DNA of 64,000 nucleotides from Rubrivivax albus (GCF_004016515.1 NZ_SACT01000005.1:62001-126000); one strand, 5' to 3'. Positions 30,574 to 45,604 are shown, numbered from the stretch's first letter. Notes: generated by a model not told the origin, from the sequence alone. A program made the numbers and translations.

Positions 30574-31614
30574 TCACTGCCAGGCGATCGCCTTGCCGGA
30601 AGCGTCCTTGAGCGCCTGGCTCCACTGCTGGCGGGTCAGGTTCTTCACCGAATCCGGCAGCGGCACGTAATCCAGGTCGGCGGCCATCTTGTCGCCATTG
30701 GCGAAGGCCCACTGGAAGAACTTCAGCGCGTTGGCCGCCTGCTCGGGCTTCTCCTGCTGCTTGTGCATGAGGATGAAGGTGGCGCCGGAGATCGGCCAGC
30801 TGTCCTTGCCGGGCTGCTCGGTCAGCACCTGGTAGAAGCTGCGGGCCCAATCCGCACCGGCGGCGGCAGCCTTGAACGTGGCGTCGTCCGGCGCCACGAA
30901 CTGGCCATCCTTGTTCTGCAACAGCACGTAGGACATCTTGTTCTGCTTGGCGTAGGCGTACTCCACGTAGCCGATGGCGTTGGGCAGGCGCTGCACGAAG
31001 GCCGAGACACCCTCGTTGCCCTTGCCGCCGGCGCCGGTGGGCCACTTGACCGCCGTGCCCTCCCCCACCGACGCCTTCCACTCGGCGTTCACCTTCGACA
31101 GGTAGTTCGTGAAGATGAAGCTGGTGCCGGAACCGTCGGCCCGGCGCACGGGGGCGATGCTGCTGTCGGGCAGAGGCAGGCCGGGGTTCAGCGCCGCGAT
31201 CGCCGGGTCGTTCCAGCGCTTGATCTTGCCCAGGTAGATGTCGCCCAGCACCTGGCCGGTGAGCTTCATCTGGCCGGGGCCGATGCCCTTGATGTTGACC
31301 ACCGGCACCACGCCGCCGATGACCATCGGGAACTGGATCAGGCCATCGGCGGCGAGCTGCTCGTCGGTCAGCGGCGCGTCCGACGCGCCGAAGTCCACGG
31401 TCTTCGCCTTGATCTGCCGGATGCCGGCACCGGAGCCCACCGACTGGTAGTTGATGCGCGCACCGGTGGCCTTGTTGTAGGCGTCGGCCCACTTGGCATA
31501 GACCGGCGCCGGGAAGGAGGCACCGGCACCGGTGACGTCCTGGGCCTGGGCCGACAGGGCCGCCAGGGCGACGGTGGCCGCCAGGGCGGCGGAGCGGAAC
31601 AGGGCGTGCGACAT
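30574..31614 (-). CDS. pstS: Periplasmic phosphate-binding protein PstS
   Basis: Captures phosphate for the Pst importer. 346 residues: a signal peptide ([20 protein letters not shown], cleavage after AQA) and the phosphate-site motifs [27 protein letters not shown] and [16 protein letters not shown]. The ATG at 31614 follows TGAGG at 6-7 nt. First gene of the operon, directly below the Pho box. Confidence 0.96.
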   Translation of the reverse strand: MSHALFRSAALAATVALAALSAQAQDVTGAGASFPAPVYAKWADAYNKATGARINYQSVGSGAGIRQIKAKTVDFGASDAPLTDEQLAADGLIQFPMVIGGVVPVVNIKGIGPGQMKLTGQVLGDIYLGKIKRWNDPAIAALNPGLPLPDSSIAPVRRADGSGTSFIFTNYLSKVNAEWKASVGEGTAVKWPTGAGGKGNEGVSAFVQRLPNAIGYVEYAYAKQNKMSYVLLQNKDGQFVAPDDATFKAAAAGADWARSFYQVLTEQPGKDSWPISGATFILMHKQQEKPEQAANALKFFQWAFANGDKMAADLDYVPLPDSVKNLTRQQWSQALKDASGKAIAWQ

Positions 31615-31652
31615 GCGGGACCTCACGACGGGTGTTGTTTCGACGTGAGGAG

Positions 31653-31686
31653 ATGCTAGGGACTGTCTGTGACAGTCCTATGACAG
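31653..31686 (-). promoter_or_regulatory. Pho box and -10 element of the pst-pho operon
   Basis: On the minus strand CTGTCATAGGACTGTCACA (31686 to 31668) matches the PhoB consensus: two CTGTCA-type direct repeats 11 bp apart. TAGCAT (31658 to 31653) lies 9 nt further on, where the -10 box of a PhoB-activated promoter is expected. The second half-site is also part of a 7-3-7 inverted repeat (GACTGTC-TGT-GACAGTC, 31661-31677). Confidence 0.9.
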
Positions 31687-31754
31687 TCGTCACATGGCAC
31701 CTGGGGCCACAATGGGCCGGAGGTCAGCGACCGCTGACGGCGCCGAGGCGGTGC

Positions 31755-33086
31755 TCAGGCCGTCAGGGCGGCCGCCAGCCGTTCAGCGCAGCGGCGCGCC
31801 AGCGCCGGATCCTGCGCTTCCACCATCACCCGCAGCACCGGCTCGGTGCCCGACGCGCGGATCAGCACGCGGCCCCGCGAGGCCAGTTCCCGTTCGACGG
31901 CTTCGCGCTCGCGGGCGAGGCCCGCGTGCTGCTGCCAGCCGTCCAGCCGCGGCAGGCGCACGTTGATCAGGGTCTGCGGAAACAGCGTGACCTCGTCCAG
32001 CCACTGCGCCAGGGAACGTCCGCCGCGCTGCACCGCGTGCAGCACCTGCAGCGCACTGACGATGCCATCACCGGTGGTGTGACGGTCCAGCGCCAGCAGG
32101 TGGCCGGAACCCTCGCCCCCCAATTGCCACCCTCTGGCCGTGAGTTCCTCCAGCACGTAGCGGTCGCCCACCTTGGCGCGTACCAGCGGCACGTCGCGCG
32201 CCTGAAGGGCCAGCTCGACGGCCATGTTCGTCATCAGCGTGCCGACGACACCGGGCACCGGGCGCTGCTGGTTCAGGCGGTCGGCCGCCATCACGTAGAG
32301 CAGTTCGTCGCCGTTGTAGAGGCGGCCGTCGCCGTCCACCAGCTGCAGCCGGTCGGCGTCGCCGTCGAGCGCGATGCCGTAGTCTGCACCGTGCTTCTTC
32401 ACCATGTCCACCAGCGCCTCGGGCGCTGTGGCGCCAACCCCTTCGTTGATGTTGGTGCCGTCGGGCTCGCAGCCCAGGCGGATCACTTCGGCGCCCAGCT
32501 CGTGGAAGACATCGGGCGCCACATGGTAGGCCGCTCCATGGGCCGCGTCCACCACCACCGTCATGCCGCGCAGCGACATCGAGTGCGGAATGGTGCTCTT
32601 GCAGAACTCGATGTAGCGGCCGGAGGCGTCCTCCAACCGGCGCGCCTTGCCCAGCGCCGACGAGTGCACCCAGGACGGCTCTTCGTCCATCGCTGCCTCG
32701 ACCTCGAGCTCCCAGCCGTCGGGCAGTTTGGTGCCGTCGGCAGAGAAGAACTTGATGCCGTTGTCGTCGAACGGGTTGTGTGAGGCGCTGATCACGACGC
32801 CCAGGTCCAGGCGCAGGGCGCGCACGAGGTAGGCCACGCCTGGCGTCGGCAGCGGGCCGCTGAGCAGCACATCGACGCCGGCAGAAGCGAAGCCGGCCTC
32901 CAGCGCCGACTCGATCATGTAGCCCGACAGCCGCGTGTCCTTGCCGATGAGCACGGTCGGCCGCTCATGGGAGCGGCGCAGCACGCGGCCCACCGCATGC
33001 CCCAGCCGGAGCATGAAGTCGGGCGTGATCGGTGCCGTGCCGACGGTACCGCGGATGCCGTCGGTGCCAAAGTAGCGTCTGCTCAT
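31755..33086 (-). CDS. glmM: Phosphoglucosamine mutase
   Basis: Converts glucosamine-6-phosphate to glucosamine-1-phosphate for peptidoglycan and LPS. 443 residues. N-terminus [14 protein letters not shown], active-site phosphoserine in [14 protein letters not shown], metal loop DGDADR and phosphate-binding [14 protein letters not shown]. Overlaps folP by four bases (ATGA). The order rlmE-ftsH-folP-glmM is that of E. coli. Confidence 0.97.
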   Translation of the reverse strand: MSRRYFGTDGIRGTVGTAPITPDFMLRLGHAVGRVLRRSHERPTVLIGKDTRLSGYMIESALEAGFASAGVDVLLSGPLPTPGVAYLVRALRLDLGVVISASHNPFDDNGIKFFSADGTKLPDGWELEVEAAMDEEPSWVHSSALGKARRLEDASGRYIEFCKSTIPHSMSLRGMTVVVDAAHGAAYHVAPDVFHELGAEVIRLGCEPDGTNINEGVGATAPEALVDMVKKHGADYGIALDGDADRLQLVDGDGRLYNGDELLYVMAADRLNQQRPVPGVVGTLMTNMAVELALQARDVPLVRAKVGDRYVLEELTARGWQLGGEGSGHLLALDRHTTGDGIVSALQVLHAVQRGGRSLAQWLDEVTLFPQTLINVRLPRLDGWQQHAGLAREREAVERELASRGRVLIRASGTEPVLRVMVEAQDPALARRCAERLAAALTA

Positions 33087-33943
33087 TCTTCTTCCTCCTC
33101 AGCCTGTCCTGCCGGCGGCCCGAAGGCCGCCGCCCATACCTTCAGTGCGTCCACGGTCTCGGCCACGTCGTGCACGCGCACGATGCGGGCCCCCTCATGG
33201 ACCGCGAGCACCGCGGCCGCCACGCTGGCCGCCACCCGCTGCGCGGCCGGCCGGCCTGTCAGCGCACCCAGCGTCGACTTGCGTGACCAGCCCAGCAGCA
33301 TCGGCCGCTGCAAAGCCAGCAGTTCCCGCTGCCGCCGCAGCAGTGCCAGGTTGTGTGCCGGCGTCTTGGCGAAGCCGATGCCGGGATCCAGCACGATACG
33401 CTCGGGGGCAATGCCCGAGGCCACCGCGGCGGCCATCCGCTTGCGCAGGAAGTCACGCACGTCGGCCACGACATCGGGGTAGTCGGGCACCTCGGCCTGC
33501 ATCGTGGCCGGCTCGCCGTGCATGTGCATGAGGCACAGACCTGCCGCCGGATGGGACGCCACGGCCTGCAGCGCGCCGGGCCGGGCCAGCGACCGCACGT
33601 CGTTGACGATGTCGACGCCCGCGTCCAGCACGGCGCGGATCACCTCGGGGTTGCTGGTGTCCACCGACACCGGCACGCCCAGGCTCACCACCTCACGCAG
33701 CACCGGCATCAGCCGGGCCAGTTCCTCCGTGGTGTCGGGGCTTCGCGCACCGGGCCGCGTCGACTCCGCGCCCAGGTCCAGGATGTGTGCACCGTCACGC
33801 ACCAGTCGCTCGGCGTGCGCGATGGCTTCGCCGGGCGCCAGGAAGCGGCCGCCGTCTGAGAACGAGTCGGGCGTGATGTTGACGATGCCCATCACGCGCG
33901 GGCGCGTGAGGTCGATGCGGTAGCGGGTGGTCTGCCAGTGCAT
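33083..33943 (-). CDS. folP: Dihydropteroate synthase
   Basis: Joins p-aminobenzoate to dihydropterin pyrophosphate in folate synthesis; the target of sulfonamides. 286 residues of a TIM barrel with [40 protein letters not shown] and the C-terminal [17 protein letters not shown]. Lies between ftsH and glmM; overlaps glmM. A Glu run ends the protein. Confidence 0.97.
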   Translation of the reverse strand: MHWQTTRYRIDLTRPRVMGIVNITPDSFSDGGRFLAPGEAIAHAERLVRDGAHILDLGAESTRPGARSPDTTEELARLMPVLREVVSLGVPVSVDTSNPEVIRAVLDAGVDIVNDVRSLARPGALQAVASHPAAGLCLMHMHGEPATMQAEVPDYPDVVADVRDFLRKRMAAAVASGIAPERIVLDPGIGFAKTPAHNLALLRRQRELLALQRPMLLGWSRKSTLGALTGRPAAQRVAASVAAAVLAVHEGARIVRVHDVAETVDALKVWAAAFGPPAGQAEEEEE

Positions 33944-33969
33944 GCGGTTTGGCTCGCAGAAACAGAAAC

Positions 33970-33993
33970 GGGGCCCGGCGTTGGCCAGGCCCC
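33970..33993 (-). terminator. Possible ftsH terminator or attenuator
   Basis: GC-rich stem GGGGCCTGG / CCGGGCCCC (one mismatch) downstream of the ftsH stop, followed by GTTTCTGTTTCTG on the minus strand. The T-run is broken, so read-through into folP is likely. Confidence 0.4.
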
Positions 33994-34016
33994 GTAGGGA
34001 ACGGTCTGCGGTCGAC

Positions 34017-35921
<1,905 letters not shown>

Positions 35922-35988
35922 CGGGGCTCCTTGAAGACGATGGCGGCCAGCACGCTGCCGAAGGCAATGCACGCCGGACCATCGGCAT

Positions 35989-36014
35989 ATATGGCCAATT
36001 CTAGTTCAGGCAAG
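35989..36014 (-). promoter_or_regulatory. Possible heat-shock-like ftsH promoter
   Basis: Minus-strand CTTGCC (36014 to 36009) followed after 14 nt by CCATAT (35994 to 35989). This loosely resembles the sigma-32 pattern CTTGAA-N-CCCCAT. ftsH is sigma-32 dependent in E. coli; the match here is weak. Confidence 0.3.
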
Positions 36015-36063
36015 GGTTTGCGCCCTTGATCGGGGACTATCGGAAACATAGTGAAAACCGGCG

Positions 36064-36705
36064 CTATTCGGACCGCCGCGCCTTCAGACCCATGCCGACG
36101 ACAAAGGTTTCCGCCGATCGGTCGCGCGACGCCTTGGGCTTGATCGGCTTGACGACCCGGAAGTGCTGCTTGAAGAGGGCCACCAGCTGACTGTAGCCGC
36201 TGCCGTGAAAGACCTTGCACACCAGCGCGCCTTCCGGGCGCAGGTGGCGGGTGGCGAACTCCACAGCCAGCTCGACCAGGTGAGAAATGCGTGCTGCATC
36301 CGACGCCGGGATGCCCGACAGGTTGGGCGCCATGTCGGACACCACCAGGTCCACCGGGCGGCCGGCCAGCTCGGCCTCCAGCGAGGCCGTGACCTCGTCC
36401 TCGCGGAAATCGCCCTGCAGGAAGGTGACCCCGTCCACCGGCTCGAAGTCCAGCAGGTCCAGCGCGATGATGGTGCCCGTGGTGCCCAGCTTGCGTCGCA
36501 GGTACTGGCTCCAGGCGCCTGGCGCCGCACCCAGGTCCACCACGACCTGGCCGGGCTTGACCAGCTTGAGCGTCTCGTCGATTTCCTTGAGCTTGTACGC
36601 CGCGCGCGCGCGGTAGCCCTCCTTCTGCGCCAGTTTGACGTAGGGATCGGTCAGGTGGTCGTGCAGCCAGGCGCGGTTGACCTTCTTGGACTTGGACGAC
36701 TTCAT
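36064..36705 (-). CDS. rlmE: 23S rRNA 2'-O-methyltransferase RlmE (FtsJ/RrmJ)
   Basis: Methylates U2552 of 23S rRNA in the 50S subunit. 213 residues. N-terminal [20 protein letters not shown] with the catalytic lysine, SAM site [16 protein letters not shown], catalytic aspartate in [11 protein letters not shown] and lysine in [11 protein letters not shown]. Heads the rlmE-ftsH group and is divergent from yhbY, the conserved arrangement. Confidence 0.97.
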   Translation of the reverse strand: MKSSKSKKVNRAWLHDHLTDPYVKLAQKEGYRARAAYKLKEIDETLKLVKPGQVVVDLGAAPGAWSQYLRRKLGTTGTIIALDLLDFEPVDGVTFLQGDFREDEVTASLEAELAGRPVDLVVSDMAPNLSGIPASDAARISHLVELAVEFATRHLRPEGALVCKVFHGSGYSQLVALFKQHFRVVKPIKPKASRDRSAETFVVGMGLKARRSE

Positions 36706-36747
36706 CGATTCACCGCAGTTCTCGCCGTGGGGCCGGGATTCCGACCG

Positions 36748-36753
36748 GATAAT
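36748..36753 (+). promoter_or_regulatory. yhbY -10 box, leaderless spacing
   Basis: GATAAT ends 6 nt before the yhbY ATG at 36760, so transcription is expected to begin at or next to the start codon. No Shine-Dalgarno sequence can fit. Confidence 0.45.
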
Positions 36754-36759
36754 AGGCAG

Positions 36760-37236
36760 ATGCCCGCCATCGTTCTCTCCCCGGCGCAGCGCAAGGAACA
36801 CCGCGCCGCCGCCCACCACCTCGACCCGGTCGTCATGATCGGTGCCGAGGGCCTGACCGATGCGGTCGCCAAGGAAGCCGACGCGGCGCTCAAGGCCCAC
36901 GGCCTGATCAAGGTGCGGGTGTTCTCAGACGACCGGGCCACCCGTGAAGCGTTGCTGGCCACGCTGGCCGACCGGCTGAACGCCGCGCCCATCCAGCACA
37001 TCGGCAAGCTGCTGGTGCTGTGGCGGCCGATCCCCCTGAAGGCCGCGCCGGAAGCGGTCGACCGTGGCGCCGGCCCGCGCGTGGTCAAGCTGGTCAAGTT
37101 CTCCAAGAGCGGCAACCATCGGGCCACGGTCAAGAAGGTCAAGGTGCTGGGCAACGAGCGCGTGACCGCCGGCGGCCTGATCAAGCGCGCCAAGCCGCGC
37201 GCGGCTGGCGGCGTCAAGAAGAAGACGCTGGGCTGA
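36760..37236 (+). CDS. yhbY: YhbY family RNA-binding protein (CRM domain)
   Basis: Binds pre-50S ribosomal particles. 158 residues: the CRM domain fills the first ~100 ([34 protein letters not shown] and [10 protein letters not shown]), followed by a basic tail of about 50 residues rich in Lys and Arg that E. coli YhbY (97 residues) lacks. Divergent from rlmE by 54 bp. Its last 23 bp overlap the convergent DUF4149 gene. Confidence 0.93.
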   Translation: MPAIVLSPAQRKEHRAAAHHLDPVVMIGAEGLTDAVAKEADAALKAHGLIKVRVFSDDRATREALLATLADRLNAAPIQHIGKLLVLWRPIPLKAAPEAVDRGAGPRVVKLVKFSKSGNHRATVKKVKVLGNERVTAGGLIKRAKPRAAGGVKKKTLG

Positions 37237-37672
37237 CCGGGGGGCGGGCCGCGCGCCAGGCCAGCGCCAGCACCAGGAGCAGCTTGACGCCGTAGAAGGC
37301 GCTGCTGATGGCGTGCAGCTGGCCGAAACTCAGGCTGCCCTGCCCGGCCCGTGCCGCATCCATCATCGGCTGCACGCCAAAGTACCCGGCCACGGTGCAG
37401 AACAGCGCGCCGGCGGCCAGGCCCATGCCCACGCTGAACTGGCTGCCGCGGCCGGCCTCTGCGTCATCACGGGCCGCGATCCGTTCCAGCATCAGCAGCA
37501 GCAGGGCCAGCGCCAGGCTCACGTAGGCCTCCTGGCCCAGGATGCGCGCCACCATGCGCCCGGCATCGGGCCGCTGCAGCAGCGCAAAGGCCGCTGGCGT
37601 GGCCACCGCTGCCACGCACAGCAGGAAGCCGGCCCAGAGGCCGGGCAGCAGTCTTCGCAGGCGCTCGGCCAT
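37214..37672 (-). CDS. DUF4149 membrane protein
   Basis: 152-residue inner-membrane protein with four hydrophobic helices (GLWAGFLLCVAAVATPAAFA, YVSLALALLLLMLE, GAALFC-type segment near residue 90, and VKLLLVLALAW). Resembles DUF4149 proteins found next to yhbY and greA in betaproteobacteria. Function unknown. It lies 14 bp after greA on the same strand and overlaps the yhbY 3' end. Confidence 0.75.
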   Translation of the reverse strand: MAERLRRLLPGLWAGFLLCVAAVATPAAFALLQRPDAGRMVARILGQEAYVSLALALLLLMLERIAARDDAEAGRGSQFSVGMGLAAGALFCTVAGYFGVQPMMDAARAGQGSLSFGQLHAISSAFYGVKLLLVLALAWRAARPPVSPASSS

Positions 37673-37686
37673 AGCGCTCTGTTGGC

Positions 37687-38163
37687 TCAGACGTAGCGGA
37701 CGGCGATGATCTCCCAGTGCTTCAGGCCACCGGGCGCCTGTACCTCGGCCACGTCGCCGGCTTCCTTGCCGATGAGCGCACGCGCGATCGGGCTGCTGAT
37801 GGAGATCAGACCGAGCTTCAGGTCGGCCTCGTCGTCGCCGACGATCTGGTAGGTGGCCTTGGCGCCGCTGTCCTCGTCCTCGAGGTCGACGGTGGCGCCG
37901 AACACCACCTTGCCACCCGCGTCCAGCGACGACGGGTCGATGACCTGGGCCGCGGCCAGCTTGCCTTCGAGTTCCTGGATGCGGCCTTCGATGAAGCCCT
38001 GCTTGTCCTTGGCCGCGTCGTACTCGGCGTTCTCCGACAGGTCACCCTGGGCACGGGCCTCGGCGATGGCCTGGATCACGGCATGGCGCTCCACGGTCTT
38101 CAGCCGGTGCAGCTCTTCCTTCAGCTTCTCGGCGCCGCGTTGGGTCAGAGGGATGGTGGGCAT
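37687..38163 (-). CDS. greA: Transcript cleavage factor GreA
   Basis: Rescues backtracked RNA polymerase by stimulating RNA cleavage. 158 residues: N-terminal coiled coil ([20 protein letters not shown], with the acidic tip in [18 protein letters not shown]) and a C-terminal FKBP-like domain ([20 protein letters not shown]). ATG preceded by AGGAAT. Its position next to carB is the same in E. coli and many proteobacteria. Confidence 0.98.
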   Translation of the reverse strand: MPTIPLTQRGAEKLKEELHRLKTVERHAVIQAIAEARAQGDLSENAEYDAAKDKQGFIEGRIQELEGKLAAAQVIDPSSLDAGGKVVFGATVDLEDEDSGAKATYQIVGDDEADLKLGLISISSPIARALIGKEAGDVAEVQAPGGLKHWEIIAVRYV

Positions 38164-38180
38164 GGGAATTCCTGATCAGC

Positions 38181-38214
38181 CAAAAGCAAGACCGCCGCAA
38201 GCGGCTGGACGGTC
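38181..38214 (-). terminator. Putative terminator between carB and greA
   Basis: GC-rich hairpin at 38190-38214 (GACCG... core stem CCGC-TTGC-GCGG, closing GACC/GGTC) followed on the minus strand by CTTGCTTTTG. It would end carAB transcription before greA. Confidence 0.5.
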
Positions 38215-38253
38215 ACCCGTGAAGCCTGCCCTGCGGCGGAATGTGCGCGTAGT

Positions 38254-41508
<3,255 letters not shown>

Positions 41509-41509
41509 C

Positions 41510-42739
41510 TCAGTCCTCCCGCCGGGCCGCCCCAAGGGAGGACGCTGCCCCCTCGGGGGGCCGCGAACGCAGTGAGCTTGGGGGCTCCATCTTCTTCTCC
41601 ATCAGATTCACGAAGCGATCGAACAGGTAGCCGATGTCGTGCGGGCCCGGGCTGGCCTCGGGGTGGCCCTGGAAGCAGAAGGCCGGCTTGTCGGTTCTCG
41701 CCAGGCCCTGCAGCGTGCCGTCGAACAGGCTCACATGCGTGGGGCGCAGGTTCGATGGCAGCGATTGCGCATCCACCGCGAAGCCGTGGTTCTGGCTGGT
41801 GATGCTGACGCGGCCGTTGTCCAGGTCCTTCACCGGGTGGTTGGCCCCGTGGTGGCCGAACTTCATCTTGAAGGTCTTCGCACCCGAGGCCAGCGCCATG
41901 ATCTGGTGACCCAGGCAGATGCCGAAGGTGGGCAGGCCGGATTCGATCAGGTCGCGTGCCGCGGCGATGGCGTAGTCGCAGGGCTCCGGGTCGCCCGGGC
42001 CGTTGGACAGGAAGATGCCGTCCGGCTTCATCGCCAGCACGTCGGCCGCCGGCGTCTGCGCCGGCACCACCGTCAGCCGGCAGCCGCGGCTGGCCAGCAT
42101 GCGCAGGATGTTGTGCTTGACGCCGAAGTCGTAGGCCACGACGTGGAAGCGCGGCGCGTCCTGCGTGCCGTAGCCCTGGCCCAGCGCCCACTCCGTGGTC
42201 CGCCAGTCGTACGCGGTGTCGGTGGTGACGACCTGGGCCAGATCCTGGCCCGCCATCGACGGTGCAGCGCGGGCCGCAGCCACGGCCTCGGCGATGCGCG
42301 TCTCGTCGATCGCCATGCCCGGTTCGAAGGCCATGATGCAGCCGTTCTGCGCACCGGTGGTGCGCAGCCGGCGCGTCAGGCGCCGGGTGTCGATGTCGGC
42401 GATGGCCACCGTGCCCTCGGCGCGCAGGTACTCCGGCAGCGTGCGGCTGGCGCGGAAGCTGGACGCGCGCCGCGGCAGGTCGCGGATCACGAGGCCGGCG
42501 GCATGCACGCGGCGGGCTTCGACGTCCTCGTCGCTGACCCCGTAGTTGCCGATGTGCGGATACGTCAACGTGACGATCTGCCGGCAGTACGACGGGTCGG
42601 TGAGGATCTCCTGGTAGCCGGTGAGCGCGGTGTTGAACACCACCTCGCCCACCGTGCGACCGGCCGCGCCGATCGAGGTGCCCAGGAAGGTCGAGCCGTC
42701 TGCAAGTGCCAGGAGGGCGGGGGGCAGGACAGGCAGCAA
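41510..42739 (-). CDS. carA: Carbamoyl-phosphate synthase small subunit
   Basis: Glutamine amidotransferase that delivers ammonia to CarB. 409 residues with a TTG start; E. coli CarA has 382. N-terminal domain [20 protein letters not shown], class-I amidotransferase motifs with the nucleophile in [12 protein letters not shown], and the His/Glu pair in [18 protein letters not shown]. The last ~27 residues (after LMEKK) are translated from a GC-rich palindromic repeat and have no counterpart in the family. About 190 bp of leader precede it. Confidence 0.96.
   Translation of the reverse strand: MLPVLPPALLALADGSTFLGTSIGAAGRTVGEVVFNTALTGYQEILTDPSYCRQIVTLTYPHIGNYGVSDEDVEARRVHAAGLVIRDLPRRASSFRASRTLPEYLRAEGTVAIADIDTRRLTRRLRTTGAQNGCIMAFEPGMAIDETRIAEAVAAARAAPSMAGQDLAQVVTTDTAYDWRTTEWALGQGYGTQDAPRFHVVAYDFGVKHNILRMLASRGCRLTVVPAQTPAADVLAMKPDGIFLSNGPGDPEPCDYAIAAARDLIESGLPTFGICLGHQIMALASGAKTFKMKFGHHGANHPVKDLDNGRVSITSQNHGFAVDAQSLPSNLRPTHVSLFDGTLQGLARTDKPAFCFQGHPEASPGPHDIGYLFDRFVNLMEKKMEPPSSLRSRPPEGAASSLGAARRED
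41521..41586 (-). repeat. Palindromic repeat inside the carA 3' end
   Basis: Nested inverted repeat: CCCCAAG (41530-41536) with CTTGGGG (41577-41583), and CCCCC-TC-GGGGG at 41548-41559. I recognise this sequence type as an intergenic repeat widespread in Burkholderiales. Here it is read in frame as the CarA tail [18 protein letters not shown]. Confidence 0.7.
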
Positions 42740-42761
42740 GACAATGGCTCCGGTGTGTGCA

Positions 42762-42799
42762 GCCCAGCCCGGCCGCCGCGCCGGCCGGATGGGCTGGGC
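42762..42799 (-). promoter_or_regulatory. Hairpin in the carA leader
   Basis: Perfect 9-bp stem GCCCAGCCC / GGGCTGGGC enclosing a GC-rich loop that can pair further. It ends 22 nt before the TTG start of carA. TATACT on the minus strand (42873-42868) is a possible -10 box about 125 nt before the start. Could be an attenuator or a translation-control element. Confidence 0.45.
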
Positions 42800-42930
42800 G
42801 GCAGGCCGTCCTGAGGAAACCGAAGGCGGATTTCGCTAGGCTGCGCTGTTGGCAGGTAAACCGCCGAAGTATAGCCTGTCCAGCACTCTTCCCCGGGACA
42901 ACCCTCAGCCGCCGGCGGTGCCGGGAGACC

Positions 42931-43341
42931 TCAGCTGGCCGTCAACGCCGCGATGCCGGCGCGCGCGATCTGGGCATCCTGTTGGCTCTGGACCCCGCTG
43001 ACCCCCACTGCACCAAGGTGGTGCCCATCGACGATGATCGGCACGCCGCCCTCGAGCATGCCGCGCAGAGCCGGCGCGCTGAGGAACGAGGTGCGCCCCT
43101 GGTTGATCGTCTCTTCGTAGACACGGCTCTCGCGCCGGCCCAGCGCCGCGGTGTTGGCCTTGGCCGGGGCGATCTGCGCCGAGATCGGCGCGGCGCCGTC
43201 CAGGCGCTGCAGCCACAGCAGGTGGCCGCCGTCATCGACGATGGCGATGCTCACCGCCCAGCCGTTGGCCAGGGCCTCGGCCTCCGCGGCGGCAGCGATG
43301 CGCTTGATGTCGGCCAGTTCCAGGGTGGGTTTGGATTTCAT
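42931..43341 (-). CDS. GlcG/HbpS family protein (heme-binding-like)
   Basis: 136 residues with the GlcG/HbpS fold: SIAIVDDGGHLLWLQRLDGA, a helix with KANTAA, and GGVPIIVDGHHLGAVGVSG near the end. Members include heme-degrading HbpS and the GlcG protein of glycolate operons. No export signal with the chosen ATG (43341, GAGGAA upstream). A longer upstream start is unlikely. No glc or heme genes lie nearby, so the role is unknown. Confidence 0.75.
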   Translation of the reverse strand: MKSKPTLELADIKRIAAAAEAEALANGWAVSIAIVDDGGHLLWLQRLDGAAPISAQIAPAKANTAALGRRESRVYEETINQGRTSFLSAPALRGMLEGGVPIIVDGHHLGAVGVSGVQSQQDAQIARAGIAALTAS

Positions 43342-43466
43342 GGTCAGATTCCTCGTCGTGAATACGGACAACGATAGCGCCCGGATTGATGACGGGAACT
43401 AAAATGACTTTCGACAAGTCCACCGCTGGACCTGTATCCACAACCCCCACCCCTGGAGGCTCTTCG

Positions 43467-44159
43467 ATGATCGACAACGTGCAAACCTACCCCGGCCACG
43501 CGGGCGCAGGCGCACTCTCGTCGCAACGCAACCGCGTCCTGCGCAACACCTACTGGCTGCTGGCCCTGTCGATGGTGCCCACGGTGCTGGGTGCCTGGAT
43601 CGGGGTGAGCACCGGGCTGGCGGCGGCCATGTCGCCGGGTATCGGCCTCGTCGTGTTCCTGGTCGGCGCCTTCGGCTTCATGTTCGCCATCGAGAAGACC
43701 AAGAACTCCGCCGCCGGCGTGCCGGTGCTGCTGGCGTTCACGTTCTTCATGGGCATCATGCTGGCGCGCCTGATCGGCGTCGTGCTGGGCCTGGCCAACG
43801 GCATGAGCCTGATCATGACCGCCTTCGCCGGCACGGCCGCCATCTTCTTCACGATGGCGTCGCTGAGCACGGTGATCAAGCGCGACCTGAGCGCGATGGG
43901 CAAGTGGCTGATGATCGGTGCCGTGATGGTGCTGGTGGCCGGCATCGCCAACTTCTTCATCCAGTCCAGCGCGCTGATGATCACACTGTCGGTGTTGGTG
44001 ATCGGCATTTTCTCGGCCTTCATCCTGCACGACCTCAAGCGTGTGCAGGACGGCCTTGAGACGAACTACATCACCGCCACGCTGGGCGTGTACCTGAGCA
44101 TCTACAACGTGTTCCAGGCCCTGCTCTCGCTGCTGGGCATCTTCGGCGGCGAAGACTGA
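43467..44159 (+). CDS. Bax inhibitor-1/YccA family membrane protein
   Basis: 230 residues with seven hydrophobic helices (LALSMVPTVLGAWIGVSTGL, IGLVVFLVGAFGFMFAIE, and later ones up to VYLSIYNVFQALLSLLGIF). The C-terminal FSAFILHDLKRVQDG carries the conserved aspartate of the pH-sensitive Ca2+ leak in this family. YccA modulates FtsH activity in E. coli, and ftsH is in this window, though 8 kb away. The ATG was chosen for the TGGAGG site 8 nt upstream. A terminator follows. Confidence 0.9.
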   Translation: MIDNVQTYPGHAGAGALSSQRNRVLRNTYWLLALSMVPTVLGAWIGVSTGLAAAMSPGIGLVVFLVGAFGFMFAIEKTKNSAAGVPVLLAFTFFMGIMLARLIGVVLGLANGMSLIMTAFAGTAAIFFTMASLSTVIKRDLSAMGKWLMIGAVMVLVAGIANFFIQSSALMITLSVLVIGIFSAFILHDLKRVQDGLETNYITATLGVYLSIYNVFQALLSLLGIFGGED

Positions 44160-44179
44160 TCCAGGCGCTGAAGGATCGA

Positions 44180-44204
44180 AAGGGGCCCGCGGGCCCCTTT
44201 TTTT
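44180..44204 (+). terminator. Intrinsic terminator after the BI-1 family gene
   Basis: Stem AGGGGCCC / GGGCCCCT followed by seven T residues; an A-run on the other arm (GAAAGGGG) may let it also serve rlmD, which converges from the right. Confidence 0.9.
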
Positions 44205-44211
44205 CGTTCAT

Positions 44212-45555
44212 TCAGGGCCGCTCGAACACCGCCATGCTCTCCACGTGGGCGGTGTGGGGGAACATGTTCACCACACCCGCCTGCGTACAGCGGTAGCCCG
44301 CCTGATGCACCAGCAACCCGGCATCCCGCGCCAGCGTGGCCGGGTTGCAGCTGACGTAGACGATGCGCTTAGGCGGTGCCCATGACGCGCCAGCCTGCAC
44401 CAGATCCGCGGCCGCCTTGGCGAGTGCGAACGCCCCCTCGCGGGGTGGATCGACCAGCCAGCGATCGACCGGGCCCAGCGCCTGCAGGTCGTCCGCCGTC
44501 AGCTCGAACAGGTTGCGCACCTCGAAGTCGGCCCGCAGCCCGTTTCGCCCAGCATTCTCTCCGGCCCGCTGCACCAGCGCCTGGCTGCCCTCGATGCCCA
44601 GCACGGTGGCACCGCGCCGTGCGATCGGGAGTGTGAAGTTGCCCAGACCGCAGAACCAGTCGATCACGCGCTCGCCCGGCAGCGGGTCCAGCCGCGTGAG
44701 GGCACGCTGCACCAGCACGCGGTTGATGTGCGGATTGACCTGGGTGAAGTCCGTCGGCTTGAACGGCATGTGCACGCCGAACTCCGGCAGGTCATAGGCC
44801 AGTTCAGGACCGTCGTCGTCAAGGCGATGCACGGTGTCCGGGCCCTTGGGCTGCAACCACCACTGCACGCCGTGTTCCGCGGCGAAGGCCCGCAGGCGGG
44901 CCAGGTCGCCATCGGGCAACGGGGCCAGGTGGCGCAGCACCAGCGCCACCACCGCGTCACCCATCGCGAGCTCGATCTGCGGCAGGCGGTCGCGTTCGGC
45001 CATCCCCGCCACCAGCGCACGCAGCCTGGGCAGCAGTGCGCTCACCGCCGGCGGCAGCACCTCACAGCGGCCCATGTCGGCCACGTAGCGCGACTTGCGC
45101 TCGTGGAAGCCCACCAGCACCACGTCCTTGCGGGCCACGTAGCGCACCGACAACCGGGCCCGGTAACGGTAGCCCCAGGCCGGGCCTTCGATGGGCCGCA
45201 GCAGGCGCTCGGGCTTGACCTTGCCCAGGTGCCAGAGGTTGTCCTCCAGCACGCGCTGCTTCACCGCCACCTGCGCCGCCGGGTGAAGGTGCTGCATCTT
45301 GCAGCCGCCGCAGGCCTCGCGGTGCAGGCCGAAGTGCGGGCAGCCCGGCGCCACACGCTGCGCACTTTCGCGCGCGATGGCCGTCACCTGGCCCTGCTCC
45401 CACTGGTTCTTGCGCCGGCCCACGTTGACCTGCACCCGCTCACCCGGCAGGGCGCCCTCGATGAAGACCACCTTGCCATCGGCGCGGTGTGCCACGCCCT
45501 GCCCGTCGAGGTCGAGCGACTCGACCTCCAGCCATTCGTCATTCAGTGCCGACAT
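44212..45555 (-). CDS. rlmD: 23S rRNA (uracil-5-)-methyltransferase RlmD
   Basis: Methylates U1939 of 23S rRNA. 447 residues: an N-terminal TRAM domain ([20 protein letters not shown]), four cysteines for a [4Fe-4S] cluster ([20 protein letters not shown] plus MGRCEV), SAM site [16 protein letters not shown] and catalytic cysteine in [14 protein letters not shown]. The ATG lies 7 nt after a GATAAT box, suggesting a leaderless message. Confidence 0.95.
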   Translation of the reverse strand: MSALNDEWLEVESLDLDGQGVAHRADGKVVFIEGALPGERVQVNVGRRKNQWEQGQVTAIARESAQRVAPGCPHFGLHREACGGCKMQHLHPAAQVAVKQRVLEDNLWHLGKVKPERLLRPIEGPAWGYRYRARLSVRYVARKDVVLVGFHERKSRYVADMGRCEVLPPAVSALLPRLRALVAGMAERDRLPQIELAMGDAVVALVLRHLAPLPDGDLARLRAFAAEHGVQWWLQPKGPDTVHRLDDDGPELAYDLPEFGVHMPFKPTDFTQVNPHINRVLVQRALTRLDPLPGERVIDWFCGLGNFTLPIARRGATVLGIEGSQALVQRAGENAGRNGLRADFEVRNLFELTADDLQALGPVDRWLVDPPREGAFALAKAAADLVQAGASWAPPKRIVYVSCNPATLARDAGLLVHQAGYRCTQAGVVNMFPHTAHVESMAVFERP

Positions 45556-45562
45556 GCCCGGG

Positions 45563-45568
45563 ATTATC
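45563..45568 (-). promoter_or_regulatory. rlmD -10 box, leaderless spacing
   Basis: GATAAT on the minus strand followed by CCCGGGC and the rlmD ATG. The same GATAATCCCGG text precedes the PurM-like gene at 14968. Confidence 0.45.
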
Positions 45569-45578
45569 CGGTCGCCAT

Positions 45579-45604
45579 GAAGAAGGGCCGCCCGAAGGCG
45601 GCCC
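45579..45604 (-). terminator. Intrinsic terminator of the liv cluster
   Basis: Stem GGGCCGCC / GGCGGCCC with a stable TTCG tetraloop on the minus strand, followed by TTCTTC. It lies 25 bp after the binding-protein stop codon. Confidence 0.75.
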
